From RUG11894 sp964344335 (GTDB lineage: Bacteria; Bacillota; Clostridia; Peptostreptococcales; Anaerovoracaceae), in the NCBI GenBank assembly GCA_964344335.1, contig CAYFMW010000002.1:1-64000 (forward strand): DNA of 64,000 nucleotides. The letters run 5' to 3'. Below are positions 1 to 7,833 of this stretch, one piece after another. Each line of letters begins with the position of its first letter. Positions within the stretch are counted from its first letter, which is position 1. The translations under genes were made by a program, and so were the position numbers. Below the pieces are notes generated by a model. That model had not been told where the DNA came from, did not search any database, and saw only the letters and a program-made list of their open reading frames with translations.

Positions 1-21
1 ATTTCCTCTGAAAATCCCGGA

Positions 22-399
22 TTACAGTTCGATTCTTTGCGTGCTTAGTTGCAACTGTTCGACTTTGATGCTTGAGCCATCCTCTTCTTTTTTGAAGTTC
101 TCTATTTCGGAACTGCGGATACTCAAAATAATCTCGTCGTTGTACTGTAAATCTTCAAAAGATATGTCCGCAACTTTGTGTGTATCATAGTCGCAATAAA
201 TCATGTCAAGCGAGGAGCAGTCGATAAGACAGCTATCTCCTAACAGACCTTCCTCCTCGCTATCCCTTACGGTTATTGTTTTGCTTGAATCATCGATGTC
301 TATAATTACCGCATTGATCCCCAAATGCAGCACATCTTTCTTTGATAAGTCACACGCTGTCAGGGAAATCACGCAAATAAACAGACACAATACCAACAC
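22..399 (-). CDS. small predicted lipoprotein, 5' end out of frame with its ATG
   Basis: About 125 residues of a short lipoprotein of unknown function. The N-terminus is a hydrophobic signal ending in a lipobox (SLTAC), so the mature protein should start at that Cys and be anchored outside the membrane. The rest is acidic, beta-rich and matches no family I know. The frame opens only at a GTG (397-399). An ATG at 410-412, behind a GTGGTG purine stretch, is followed by eight A residues (402-409) and lies in another frame. With seven As the protein would begin MKKIVLVLCLF, an ideal lipoprotein signal. So the gene is either slipped, phase-variable or mis-sequenced at this tract. Confidence 0.6.
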   Translation of the reverse strand: MLVLCLFICVISLTACDLSKKDVLHLGINAVIIDIDDSSKTITVRDSEEEGLLGDSCLIDCSSLDMIYCDYDTHKVADISFEDLQYNDEIILSIRSSEIENFKKEEDGSSIKVEQLQLSTQRIEL

Positions 400-442
400 T
401 ATTTTTTTTCATCACACCACCACAAATTTTATTTTACATTTC

Positions 443-1414
443 CTATTCGTTATCCTTCATAACCCTGAGGAAGTTCTCGTAGCAAATCTTGTCTATTTCG
501 GTTTCGCTGAAAACCCCTTCGAGGGCATTTACGATGAGCGGGAAGCCAGTAAAGTCTTTAAATTCGAGCTTGGAATCGATTCCGTCGAAATCGGAGCCGA
601 ACCCGACCGCCTCGATGCCGGCCTTATCCGCTATATATTCCGCATGCCTTACGATATCCGCTATGCTCGTGTAGTCGTTCTTCTCCTCGTTTAAGAAGGC
701 ATCGTAGAAGTTTATGCCGACAATTCCGCCGTTCTGTCCGATAGCCTTAAGCTGCTCGTCCGTTAGGTTACGGGGGTGGTCACAGAGGGCACGCGCGCAG
801 GAATGGCTCGCAGCTATAGGTTTTTCGCTTATATCGATTACATCCCAGAATCCGCCCTCGTTGAGGTGCGAGACATCGATTATCATCCCGTATTCGTTGA
901 GCATCTTAACGGATTCCTTGCCGAAGTCCTTGAGTCCGAGCATATGCTCCTGCGGATTCCTCCTGTTGGGATATGCCATGCAGTTTTCGTTGTTCCATAT
1001 CAGCCCCATCATGCGTACGCCGATGTCTCTTGCCTCCGTTATGCGCTCCGGCTTCCCCTCGACGAAAATCGAATCCTCTATCGTCAGAATTGCGGAGAGG
1101 ATGCCGTCATTTTTATTCCTTTCAATGTCAGCGACAGTTCTTGCCTGCCTGATGCGGTCCTTGTTCTCCTCCATGGCTTTCTTGAAGAAGTCCCTCCCCA
1201 TGTGGAAGTATTCGTAGTATCCGACATTCTCCAGTCCGTGGTTTATCTTGGACTTCCCTGTGGGTATCCATATTGCAAAGCACTGCGCGAGGCTTCCGCC
1301 CGCATCCAGTTTGTCTAAAGAAATGTGTCCGTCTCCGTGCACGAAATCCGCTCCGTTGGTAACACATTCAACTATTGTGTCGCAGTGCAAATCGATAATC
1401 CTAAAGTTTTTCAT
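443..1414 (-). CDS. membrane dipeptidase family (peptidase M19)
   Basis: A 323-residue zinc dipeptidase of the M19/renal dipeptidase family, expected to split dipeptides in the cytoplasm. Visible marks are the N-terminal metal motif DLHCDT (HxD, residues 8-13), a mid-protein DVSHLNEGGFWDV segment, AASHSCARALCDHPRNLTD carrying metal-binding His residues, and GFGSDFDGI near the C-terminus. Length matches bacterial M19 enzymes. The ATG at 1414 has an AGAAAGGC ribosome site upstream. It stands alone, divergent from lysA across about 250 bp. It fits an organism that imports peptides (see opp at 56-64 kb). Confidence 0.9.
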   Translation of the reverse strand: MKNFRIIDLHCDTIVECVTNGADFVHGDGHISLDKLDAGGSLAQCFAIWIPTGKSKINHGLENVGYYEYFHMGRDFFKKAMEENKDRIRQARTVADIERNKNDGILSAILTIEDSIFVEGKPERITEARDIGVRMMGLIWNNENCMAYPNRRNPQEHMLGLKDFGKESVKMLNEYGMIIDVSHLNEGGFWDVIDISEKPIAASHSCARALCDHPRNLTDEQLKAIGQNGGIVGINFYDAFLNEEKNDYTSIADIVRHAEYIADKAGIEAVGFGSDFDGIDSKLEFKDFTGFPLIVNALEGVFSETEIDKICYENFLRVMKDNE

Positions 1415-1523
1415 AATTCAGCCTTTCTATTAATCCTTTCGGGGCTTCAGCTGAGCCCGCTTCGAAAATTTCACCATCAAATTGTACCATATTAGCGACT
1501 AAAAGTTGAGTAATATTCATTCC

Positions 1524-1552
1524 GCTCGGTCGTAGCTTGCACTGCGGACACG
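1524..1552 (+). repeat. 29-nt dispersed intergenic repeat, copy 1
   Basis: This 29-nt segment occurs again in inverse orientation at 36790-36818. The two copies agree at 26 of 29 positions and differ only at three adjacent central bases. Here it overlaps an inverted repeat (CGCTCGGTCGT at 1523-1533 with ACGACTGAGCG at 1550-1560, one mismatch). A second pairing is possible between GACTGAGC (1552-1559) and GCTCAGTC (1588-1595). It lies between the divergent dipeptidase and lysA genes, upstream of the lysA promoter. Confidence 0.6.
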
Positions 1553-1580
1553 ACTGAGCGCCACAAGAAGTTTTTAGCTG

Positions 1581-1609
1581 TCGACAAGCTCAGTCCGAAC
1601 GCTTATAAT
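1581..1609 (+). promoter_or_regulatory. promoter of lysA
   Basis: TCGACA (1581-1586), 17-bp spacer, TATAAT (1604-1609). This is a near-consensus housekeeping promoter about 50 bp before the lysA start. The rest of 1415-1660 holds only the inverted repeats described for the 29-nt element. No lysine riboswitch was recognised. Confidence 0.65.
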
Positions 1610-1660
1610 GATATCGACTGAATTTAATTTTCGCGGTCCGCCGCGCAGAAAGGGTGTTTT

Positions 1661-2965
1661 ATGAGCAATATTAAGGAAGTCAAAAACGGACATTTATTTT
1701 TCGACGGATGCGATACCGTGGAGCTTGCAAAGGAGTTCGGCACTCCGATATATGCGTATTCAAAGACGGACATCGTCGCCAGAATCGACGAGCTCAAGGA
1801 GTGCTTTGTTAAACCTTATCCCAAGAACAGGATAGCTTACGCGGCTAAGGCTTTTTGCTGCATGGGCATATACAAGCTCTGCGAGAACGAAGGAATAAGC
1901 ATGGATGTGGTTTCCGGCGGTGAACTCTTTACTGCCATGAAGGCTAAAATAGATCCGGAGAAGCTTGAATTTAACGGCAACAACAAGCTGCCGAGCGAGC
2001 TTGAAGCCGCTATAGATTACGGTGTGGGCAGAATAATAATCGACGGCGAGCAGGAGTTGGATCTCATCGAAAAAATCTGCGAGGCAAGCGGCCAGACCAC
2101 CGATATACTTATAAGGATTACTCCTTCCGTTGAGGTGGATACCCACGATTATATAGTTACGGGGCGCAAGGATTCCAAGTTTGGGCTCAACATAGACCCC
2201 GAGGTCATATTCCCGTATATTAAAAAGGCAATCGATTCAAAATATGTCAGATTCCACGGTTTTCACTATCACTTGGGATCTCAGCTATTCGACAACAAGC
2301 CCATGCTCGATGCCGTGGATGTAGCGCTCGAGCTCATGAAGGACTGCAGGGAACGCTTCGGATTTGCGCCGGGCGAGCTCAATATCGGCGGAGGTGTCGG
2401 AGTTACATACACCGACGAAGTGAGGATGCCCTTCAGCTACTTCTACACGCCCATTCTCGAGAGGATTGCGGCTTGGTGCGAGAAAGAGAACTATGAGATG
2501 CCCGCGGTAATCTGCGAACCCGGCAGGGCGCTCGTCGCGGAGGCCGGCATTCAGCTATACACTGTGGGAATGACCAAGAATATTCCGGGCATAAGGAGAT
2601 ATGCGGCGATCGACGGGGGCATGTCGGATAATATCAGACCGGCGCTCTACGGCGCAAAGTATGGCGGCGTTGTCGCAAACAGGGCCGATGAACCCGCAGA
2701 CGAAACAGTGACCATCTGCGGCAAGTGTTGCGAAGGCGATTCGGATATGATAATCAAGGGCGGCAAATTTGCCAGTCCCCGCACGGGCGATATAATTGCG
2801 GTCTTTTCTACCGGAGCCTACGGTTACTCGATGGCGAACAACTACAACCGCAACCCGATTCCGGGAGTCGTAATATTGGAAAAGGGCAAGGCGGAGTGGC
2901 TGATTAAGCCTCAGAGCTACGAGCACATGACGGCCCTGGATCTCCTTCCGGATATGCTTAAGTAA
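1661..2965 (+). CDS. lysA: diaminopimelate decarboxylase
   Basis: Removes CO2 from meso-diaminopimelate to give L-lysine, the last step of lysine synthesis; PLP enzyme of fold type III. The 434-residue protein shows the PLP lysine in AYAAKAF near residue 63, FHYHLGSQ, a glycine-rich phosphate-binding stretch (NIGGGVGV), CEPGRALVAEAG and a C-terminal YGYSMANNYN motif. Length is normal. The start is an ATG after AGAAAGG. It is a single-gene unit with its own promoter and a terminator immediately downstream. Confidence 0.95.
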   Translation: MSNIKEVKNGHLFFDGCDTVELAKEFGTPIYAYSKTDIVARIDELKECFVKPYPKNRIAYAAKAFCCMGIYKLCENEGISMDVVSGGELFTAMKAKIDPEKLEFNGNNKLPSELEAAIDYGVGRIIIDGEQELDLIEKICEASGQTTDILIRITPSVEVDTHDYIVTGRKDSKFGLNIDPEVIFPYIKKAIDSKYVRFHGFHYHLGSQLFDNKPMLDAVDVALELMKDCRERFGFAPGELNIGGGVGVTYTDEVRMPFSYFYTPILERIAAWCEKENYEMPAVICEPGRALVAEAGIQLYTVGMTKNIPGIRRYAAIDGGMSDNIRPALYGAKYGGVVANRADEPADETVTICGKCCEGDSDMIIKGGKFASPRTGDIIAVFSTGAYGYSMANNYNRNPIPGVVILEKGKAEWLIKPQSYEHMTALDLLPDMLK

Positions 2966-2987
2966 TCAAGATAGATAGCGAATCAAA

Positions 2988-3011
2988 AAATCCGGTCGAA
3001 AGACCGGATTT
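2988..3011. terminator. bidirectional terminator between lysA and the HdeD-like gene
   Basis: Perfect 10-bp stem AAATCCGGTC / GACCGGATTT with a four-base GAAA loop. It is flanked by A-rich sequence on the left and T-rich on the right, so it can serve both convergent genes. Confidence 0.85.
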
Positions 3012-3021
3012 TGTATTGCAA

Positions 3022-4398
3022 TTACTTCTTAGGCTTAGGTATTTCCCTGAGGGTATTCCGCTTAGTTACATCCAGATTTAGGGCCTGAGTAAACCTCGTC
3101 GCCTCCTTCGGGTCCTTTTCTCGCAGAGGAACATAGTCGTCTCCGAAGAGTTCTTCCAGTTTCAAAGCTTCAAAGGGTTTGAAGGGATCGTCGTTTTCGA
3201 TCTTTTTTTCGAGCTTGTCAATTATCTCTCCGCGTTTTTCGGATTCACCTCCGCTGGCCTCAAGTTCCGGCTCCGGAAGATCTACGGGTTCAAACCTCAC
3301 TTCGTCCAGACCTTCTTCAATCTTCTCTATATTTATGGCCTTTATCTTGGCGGGAACTATATCGGCCTGCTTCTTCGCCGCCGCCTGTTCTGCCTGCTCC
3401 GCCTGTCTTTTTGCCCGCAGGGATTGGATATTTTCGGGCTTCACCCATACCGGGGAAGTCGCTTTCTTGATTTCCGGCTTCGACTCCTCCGTTTTGGGGC
3501 TCGCTTCTTTTACCTCAGCTTTAGCTTCTTTCGCCTTGGGTGCTGTCTCTTCAGCAGCGGGTGCATTTTCGCCTTTCGGCGGCTCCGCAGATGCCTCTTC
3601 GATAGGCAAGTTAGCAGCCAGCTTTATCTGCTCGGTCTCCTCGGGAGTAAATTCGAGCGTCATTTCGCTCACAGGTCTTCTGGCATCCCTTTTGGCCTGA
3701 ATTTCCCTCTGCTTTGCGGCGCGCTTTTCGTCCTGCATCTGCTTTTCTTCGCGGCGCTGAGCCTCCCGCAGAGCCTCTCTCTCCTGGTAGCTCATATTGC
3801 GCATCTCGTTGCGCCTTCTGCGCTGTTCCTCATTTGCCCGCTTCTTGGCCTGCGCCCTGCTTATCGCCTGCTTTTCGGGCTCCGTCAGCTGCGGGCGCTT
3901 CATATACATGGAGTATATGAGCTGGGAAAGGCCATTGACTATAAAAGCCATCCCCACTAGAAAGAGCGGGTTGACGGGGGAGGTCAGGGTGGGCATCATC
4001 ATCAGCACGCCCTGTATGGTCGCGGCCATTCCAAGAGGCAGTATCTTAGACCAATCCCGCGGTCTGTATCTGCTTACCGAGAGACTCTGAGAGATTCTCG
4101 TAGCACCCGCAATCGTCAGCCAGGTTCCGAAGAACATCCCTATCATGGCTTCGATTACCTCGTTGTTGAGGACGGCAAAGCCGAAGAGAAGCGTAACCAC
4201 GCCTTCCACCAAAACGGTTTCGGGGAGCGGAGCTTTGCGGAGGGAAAGAACATAGGCCGCCAACGCACAGAGGCCCGACAGCAACATAACCATGCCAAGA
4301 ACGAAGGCCAGGCCGGCGAAGGAGCTGTTTAAAAATGCAAAGGTGAAGGCTCCCGCAACGGAGAGCAACACGCCTGAAATTACCGTAAGAATTCTCAT
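3022..4398 (-). CDS. HdeD/DUF308-like membrane protein with long charged coiled-coil tail
   Basis: A two-part protein of 458 residues. The first 170 or so residues form about six membrane helices in the HdeD/DUF308 pattern (glycine-rich helices separated by short loops). The remainder is highly charged: a predicted coiled coil rich in Arg, Glu, Lys and Gln, then a Pro/Ala/Glu-rich linker and an acidic end. HdeD-like proteins usually stop after the membrane part, so the cytoplasmic tail of about 280 residues is an addition. I chose the ATG at 4398 because AAGGA lies seven bases before it; an upstream in-frame ATG at 4452 has no ribosome site. Function unknown. Confidence 0.7.
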   Translation of the reverse strand: MRILTVISGVLLSVAGAFTFAFLNSSFAGLAFVLGMVMLLSGLCALAAYVLSLRKAPLPETVLVEGVVTLLFGFAVLNNEVIEAMIGMFFGTWLTIAGATRISQSLSVSRYRPRDWSKILPLGMAATIQGVLMMMPTLTSPVNPLFLVGMAFIVNGLSQLIYSMYMKRPQLTEPEKQAISRAQAKKRANEEQRRRRNEMRNMSYQEREALREAQRREEKQMQDEKRAAKQREIQAKRDARRPVSEMTLEFTPEETEQIKLAANLPIEEASAEPPKGENAPAAEETAPKAKEAKAEVKEASPKTEESKPEIKKATSPVWVKPENIQSLRAKRQAEQAEQAAAKKQADIVPAKIKAINIEKIEEGLDEVRFEPVDLPEPELEASGGESEKRGEIIDKLEKKIENDDPFKPFEALKLEELFGDDYVPLREKDPKEATRFTQALNLDVTKRNTLREIPKPKK

Positions 4399-4640
4399 AA
4401 AGAGTCCTTTCTGAAACCAATCAATTATAGAAGAATCTGTTGCAATAGTCAAATATATCGGCTCGGAAATCGTTCCCGCGCACCTTGACCGGAAAGGCTG
4501 TTTTTTATATAGTAATTGTGTGTTGGTTTAAAGTTTTGATTTGAGTTTGTCAGGGGAAATCCCGGGCGAACCTTTTTATTGATGAGGGAACAAATGAACA
4601 AGGATAAAAATCCGGCAGCGAGCTTCCCGGAATTCAAAGG

Positions 4641-4736
4641 CTGATTCTTCAGATCGACCCGCTCTGCTTTATGACGGTAACAAGGATTAACGAGGTGAGA
4701 GGCAGGGGCTTTACGCTTAGCAAAGATTACAGATGA
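4641..4736 (+). pseudogene. C-terminal remnant of a YitT-family (DUF2179) membrane protein
   Basis: A 31-codon frame reading LILQIDPLCFMTVTRINE, then VRGRGFTLSKDYR and a stop. It resembles the last residues of YitT/DUF2179 proteins (an IDP-x-AF-x-T-x-x-x-EV-x-G-x-GF pattern). The frame is closed by a TAA at 4605-4607, and I see no upstream body or start, so this is a 3' scrap. The surrounding stretch 4399-4910 holds nothing else that I can call coding. A TATAAT at 4857-4862 before the next gene has no convincing -35 partner. Confidence 0.5.
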
Positions 4737-4910
4737 GCTTCGGAAGATTTAAGCTCGCGGCTTGCCGTTAAAGCTGAAAATGCATCGCCGATGATATGTC
4801 CGAGTAAATTTGCACGGAATTTACAAGCTCCGCGCCGAAATGAGGCGCCTCTAATGTATAATAGATGAGAAAGAATGCGGCTGCGAAGCGGCGGGAAAGG
4901 AGGCGGGACG

Positions 4911-6170
4911 ATGCCCGGACGCGAAAAAGAAATTTATTATATAGCCATCGCGGGAGCGGGGGCTTCGGGCCTCGCTGCCTGCATTGAGGCGAGAAAGTAT
5001 ACCGATTGCGCGGGGATAGTCGTCCTCGAAAAAAACGATAAGCCCGCGAAAAAGCTCTACGCGACGGGAAACGGGCGCTGCAATCTGCTCAACAAAGATG
5101 CGACGGCGCTCGATTATTCCTGTGCGGGAGCTTACAGCGCGCGGGATTATGCGGAAAGCGTGTTTGAGCGCAGAAGCCCCCAGAAGCTGCGGAGCATGTT
5201 TGAGGATATAGGCATAGAACTTGTCGAGGAAGAGGGCGGCAGACTCTATCCTGCAAGCTTTCAGGCCTCGTCCGTCGTGAAGGCTTTAAACTCGGCGGCT
5301 TTTCGCGAAATTAACGGCAAAAGCCCCGTTCTGATAAACAATTTCGAGTTGATTTCGGTTCGCGTCATCGAGGGAGGCATATTCGAGCTGGAGAGCGCTG
5401 ACGGTCGGCTTATTCATGCCTGCAGGCTGATACTCGCAGGGGGAGGCAAGGCGGGCATTCAGTACGGCTCGGACGGTCGCTGCCTTAAGATAGCCGAAGC
5501 GCTCGGACACAGCGTGGTAAAGCCGATACCCGCGCTTGCTGGAATTAGCTGCGATGTCGAGGAGAGCCTCGCGGGGACCAGGGCGAGGGCCCTCGTGCGC
5601 CTGTACAGAAGGCGCGGTGCGGCGGAGCTTCCGATCGCTCAGAGTCCGGGGGAAGTGCAGTTTCAGAAGGCTTATATAAGCGGAATATGCGTGATGGATG
5701 TCTCGGGAAAGTGCCGCTTTGAAGAGGGGAGCAGCTACAGCCTGAGCCTGGATTTTATGCCCTACTTGCGCGAAGCGGAGATCGAGCGAAAACTCCAAGA
5801 GAGGTTGGCAAAGTTCGGAAGCTACTTTTTGGATGCGCTCTTGCCGGCGAAGCTGGCCGCCATGCTCGAGGATAGGAGTGAAGGGAATACGGAGAAACTC
5901 GCTTGGCTTATAAAGGATCTGCGCTACGAAGTAAAGGGTACATTAGGTTGGTCCGACGCGCAGGTCACATCGGGCGGAGTGGCGCTCGACGAGATTAAGA
6001 TAGCGACGATGGAAAGTCTTAAGCTCAAGGATCTCTATTTTGCCGGAGAGATGCTGGATATTGACGGACCCTGCGGCGGGTACAACCTGACTTGGGCTTT
6101 TGCGACGGGCAGCATAGCCGGAGAATGTGCGGCGATGTCGCTTAGGAGCACCAGAGAATACAAGGGCTGA
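4911..6170 (+). CDS. BaiN/YhiN (HI0933)-family flavoprotein, NAD(P)/FAD-dependent oxidoreductase
   Basis: A 419-residue flavoprotein of the HI0933/YhiN/BaiN family. The N-terminal FAD-binding motif (IAGAGASGLAA) is followed by KKLYATGNGRCNLLN, which is diagnostic of the family. A second dinucleotide motif is LILAGGGKAGIQYGSDG. The C-terminus has the conserved VTSGGVALDEI and LYFAGEMLDIDGPCGGYNL segments. Members reduce unsaturated substrates; BaiN is linked to bile-acid reduction, but the substrate here cannot be read from the sequence. The ATG at 4911 is preferred over 4875 because AAGGAGG lies just upstream. It is convergent with gpmI. Confidence 0.85.
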   Translation: MPGREKEIYYIAIAGAGASGLAACIEARKYTDCAGIVVLEKNDKPAKKLYATGNGRCNLLNKDATALDYSCAGAYSARDYAESVFERRSPQKLRSMFEDIGIELVEEEGGRLYPASFQASSVVKALNSAAFREINGKSPVLINNFELISVRVIEGGIFELESADGRLIHACRLILAGGGKAGIQYGSDGRCLKIAEALGHSVVKPIPALAGISCDVEESLAGTRARALVRLYRRRGAAELPIAQSPGEVQFQKAYISGICVMDVSGKCRFEEGSSYSLSLDFMPYLREAEIERKLQERLAKFGSYFLDALLPAKLAAMLEDRSEGNTEKLAWLIKDLRYEVKGTLGWSDAQVTSGGVALDEIKIATMESLKLKDLYFAGEMLDIDGPCGGYNLTWAFATGSIAGECAAMSLRSTREYKG

Positions 6171-6199
6171 ACGCTCCACGGAATCCGAAGCGGGAGAAG

Positions 6200-7732
6200 C
6201 TAGAGGAGTTCAAAAAGACTCGTTCCGCTCATCTCCTCGGGTTTTTCAATACCCAGAATCTGCAGTATGGTCGGAGCGATATCCTTGAGCGCGCCGCCCT
6301 CTCTTAGAGGTATGCCCTCGAATTTTCCGGAGTAATCGCACACAATAAAGGGCACGGGGTTTAGGGAGTGTGCGGTAACGACATTCCCTCTCTCGTCCAG
6401 CATCTGATCCGCATTGCCGTGGTCGGCTGTAAGGAGCAGGCAGGCCTTCGCCTCGGCGGCGGCCTCCGCTATTGCTCCTACGCAGCTGTCGACTGCCTCC
6501 ACCGCCTTTACGGTGGCATCGAATACTCCCGTATGACCCACCATGTCGCAGTTCGCAAAATTGATTACGCAGAGCTCCTGAGCCTTCGATTTAATGCGCT
6601 CCGCGGCTCGTGCCGCGACTTCGAAGGCGCTCATCTGCGGCATAAGGTCGTATGTTGCGACTTTGGGAGAGGGTACCAATATTCGCTCCTCTCCTTCGAA
6701 GGGAAGCTCCCTTCCGCCGTTGAAGAAGAAGGTGACATGGGCGTATTTCTCGGTCTCGGCTATCCGCAGCTGCCTAAGACCCTTGCCGGAAATATATTCA
6801 CCCAGGACATTCTCGAGCTCCTTGGGGGGGTAGGCGACCGAGACATTGGGGATTGTAGGGTCGTATTGCGTCATGCAGACGAAGAAGAGCCCGGCCGGTG
6901 CCTCGGGGCGCTCGAATGCGTCGAATCCCGGGTCCGTAAAGGCCCTCGTAATTTCTCTGGCCCTGTCCGGGCGGAAGTTCGCGAAGATTATCGAATCGCC
7001 GCTCTTTATCCCCTCAAATCCTTCGCAGGCCGTCGGCTTTATAAACTCGTCGCTCTGACCTTCCGCATAGGCGCTCTCTATACACTCCGAAGCGCTTTCG
7101 GCGCCACCGGCGGGCGGAGATACCAGCATATCGTAGGCCAGTTTAATTCTGTCCCAGCGCTTATCCCTGTCCATAGCATAGTATCTGCCGCAGATGCTGG
7201 CTATTTTGCCTCTTCCCAGCTCCGCGAGGAAGCTCTCCATCTCTCGCAGATAACCCGCGCCCGAATCGGGTGCCGTGTCCCTGCCGTCCATAAAGCAGTG
7301 CAGGGAAATCCTCTCCGCACCCCTGTCCGCAGCGAGCTTTACGATGGCCTTTATATGGTCTATATGCGAGTGAACCCCTCCGTCCGACATCAGCCCGAAG
7401 ATATGGAGCGTTCCCGCATCCTTAACGCGCTGTGCCGCTTCGATGAGGGCGGAATTTTCGAAGAAGCTGCCGTCATCTATGGCGTTCGAGATGAGCAAAA
7501 GATCCTGCCAGACCACGCGCCCGGCACCTATATTCATGTGTCCGACCTCCGAATTGCCCATCTGTCCTTCGGGAAGGCCTACCGCGCGTCCGCCTGCCTG
7601 CAGGCTCGTGCTTTCGAACTGCGAAAATAATTTATCCAAGTTGGGTTTTCGGGCGCTTTCGATGGCGTTGCCCCTGCCGCAGGGCCCCAATCCGTAGCCG
7701 TCCATTATGCAAAGTATTACCGGTGTTTTCAT
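6200..7732 (-). CDS. gpmI: 2,3-bisphosphoglycerate-independent phosphoglycerate mutase
   Basis: Interconverts 3- and 2-phosphoglycerate in glycolysis without a bisphosphoglycerate cofactor, using two Mn ions and a catalytic Ser. The 510-residue length is standard. Visible motifs are IMDGYGLG (first metal Asp), GNSEVGHMNIGAG with the catalytic Ser, HIFGLMSDGGVHSH, FMDGRDT, NFRPDRARE, NFANCDMVGHTG and LTADHGNAD. The start at 7732 has GGAGGATAAA directly before it; further upstream the frame only gives Arg-rich noise. Divergent from addA. Confidence 0.95.
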   Translation of the reverse strand: MKTPVILCIMDGYGLGPCGRGNAIESARKPNLDKLFSQFESTSLQAGGRAVGLPEGQMGNSEVGHMNIGAGRVVWQDLLLISNAIDDGSFFENSALIEAAQRVKDAGTLHIFGLMSDGGVHSHIDHIKAIVKLAADRGAERISLHCFMDGRDTAPDSGAGYLREMESFLAELGRGKIASICGRYYAMDRDKRWDRIKLAYDMLVSPPAGGAESASECIESAYAEGQSDEFIKPTACEGFEGIKSGDSIIFANFRPDRAREITRAFTDPGFDAFERPEAPAGLFFVCMTQYDPTIPNVSVAYPPKELENVLGEYISGKGLRQLRIAETEKYAHVTFFFNGGRELPFEGEERILVPSPKVATYDLMPQMSAFEVAARAAERIKSKAQELCVINFANCDMVGHTGVFDATVKAVEAVDSCVGAIAEAAAEAKACLLLTADHGNADQMLDERGNVVTAHSLNPVPFIVCDYSGKFEGIPLREGGALKDIAPTILQILGIEKPEEMSGTSLFELL

Positions 7733-7833
7733 TTTATCCTCCGAGCGGCGCCTTCTGCGCCGCCTGTCTTTCTTCTCCCATTCTATCACAAAAGGGAGGC
7801 TCATTAGTGTATAATTATCGGGAGGTGAAGCGT

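Noticed and set aside
1415..1660. Lysine riboswitch upstream of lysA
   Set aside because: The region is short before the promoter, and after the -10 box only about 50 nt remain, too little for an L-box.
4449..4637. 62-codon minus-strand frame upstream of the HdeD-like gene
   Set aside because: No ribosome site, no recognisable sequence, and it overlaps the promoter area.
6368..7630. 420-codon plus-strand frame opposite gpmI
   Set aside because: Shadow of gpmI, with Arg/Cys/His-rich non-protein-like composition and no ribosome site.
7810..7815. TATAAT just before addA
   Set aside because: Transcription would start inside the ribosome site, and there is no -35 match; probably chance in an AT-rich spot.
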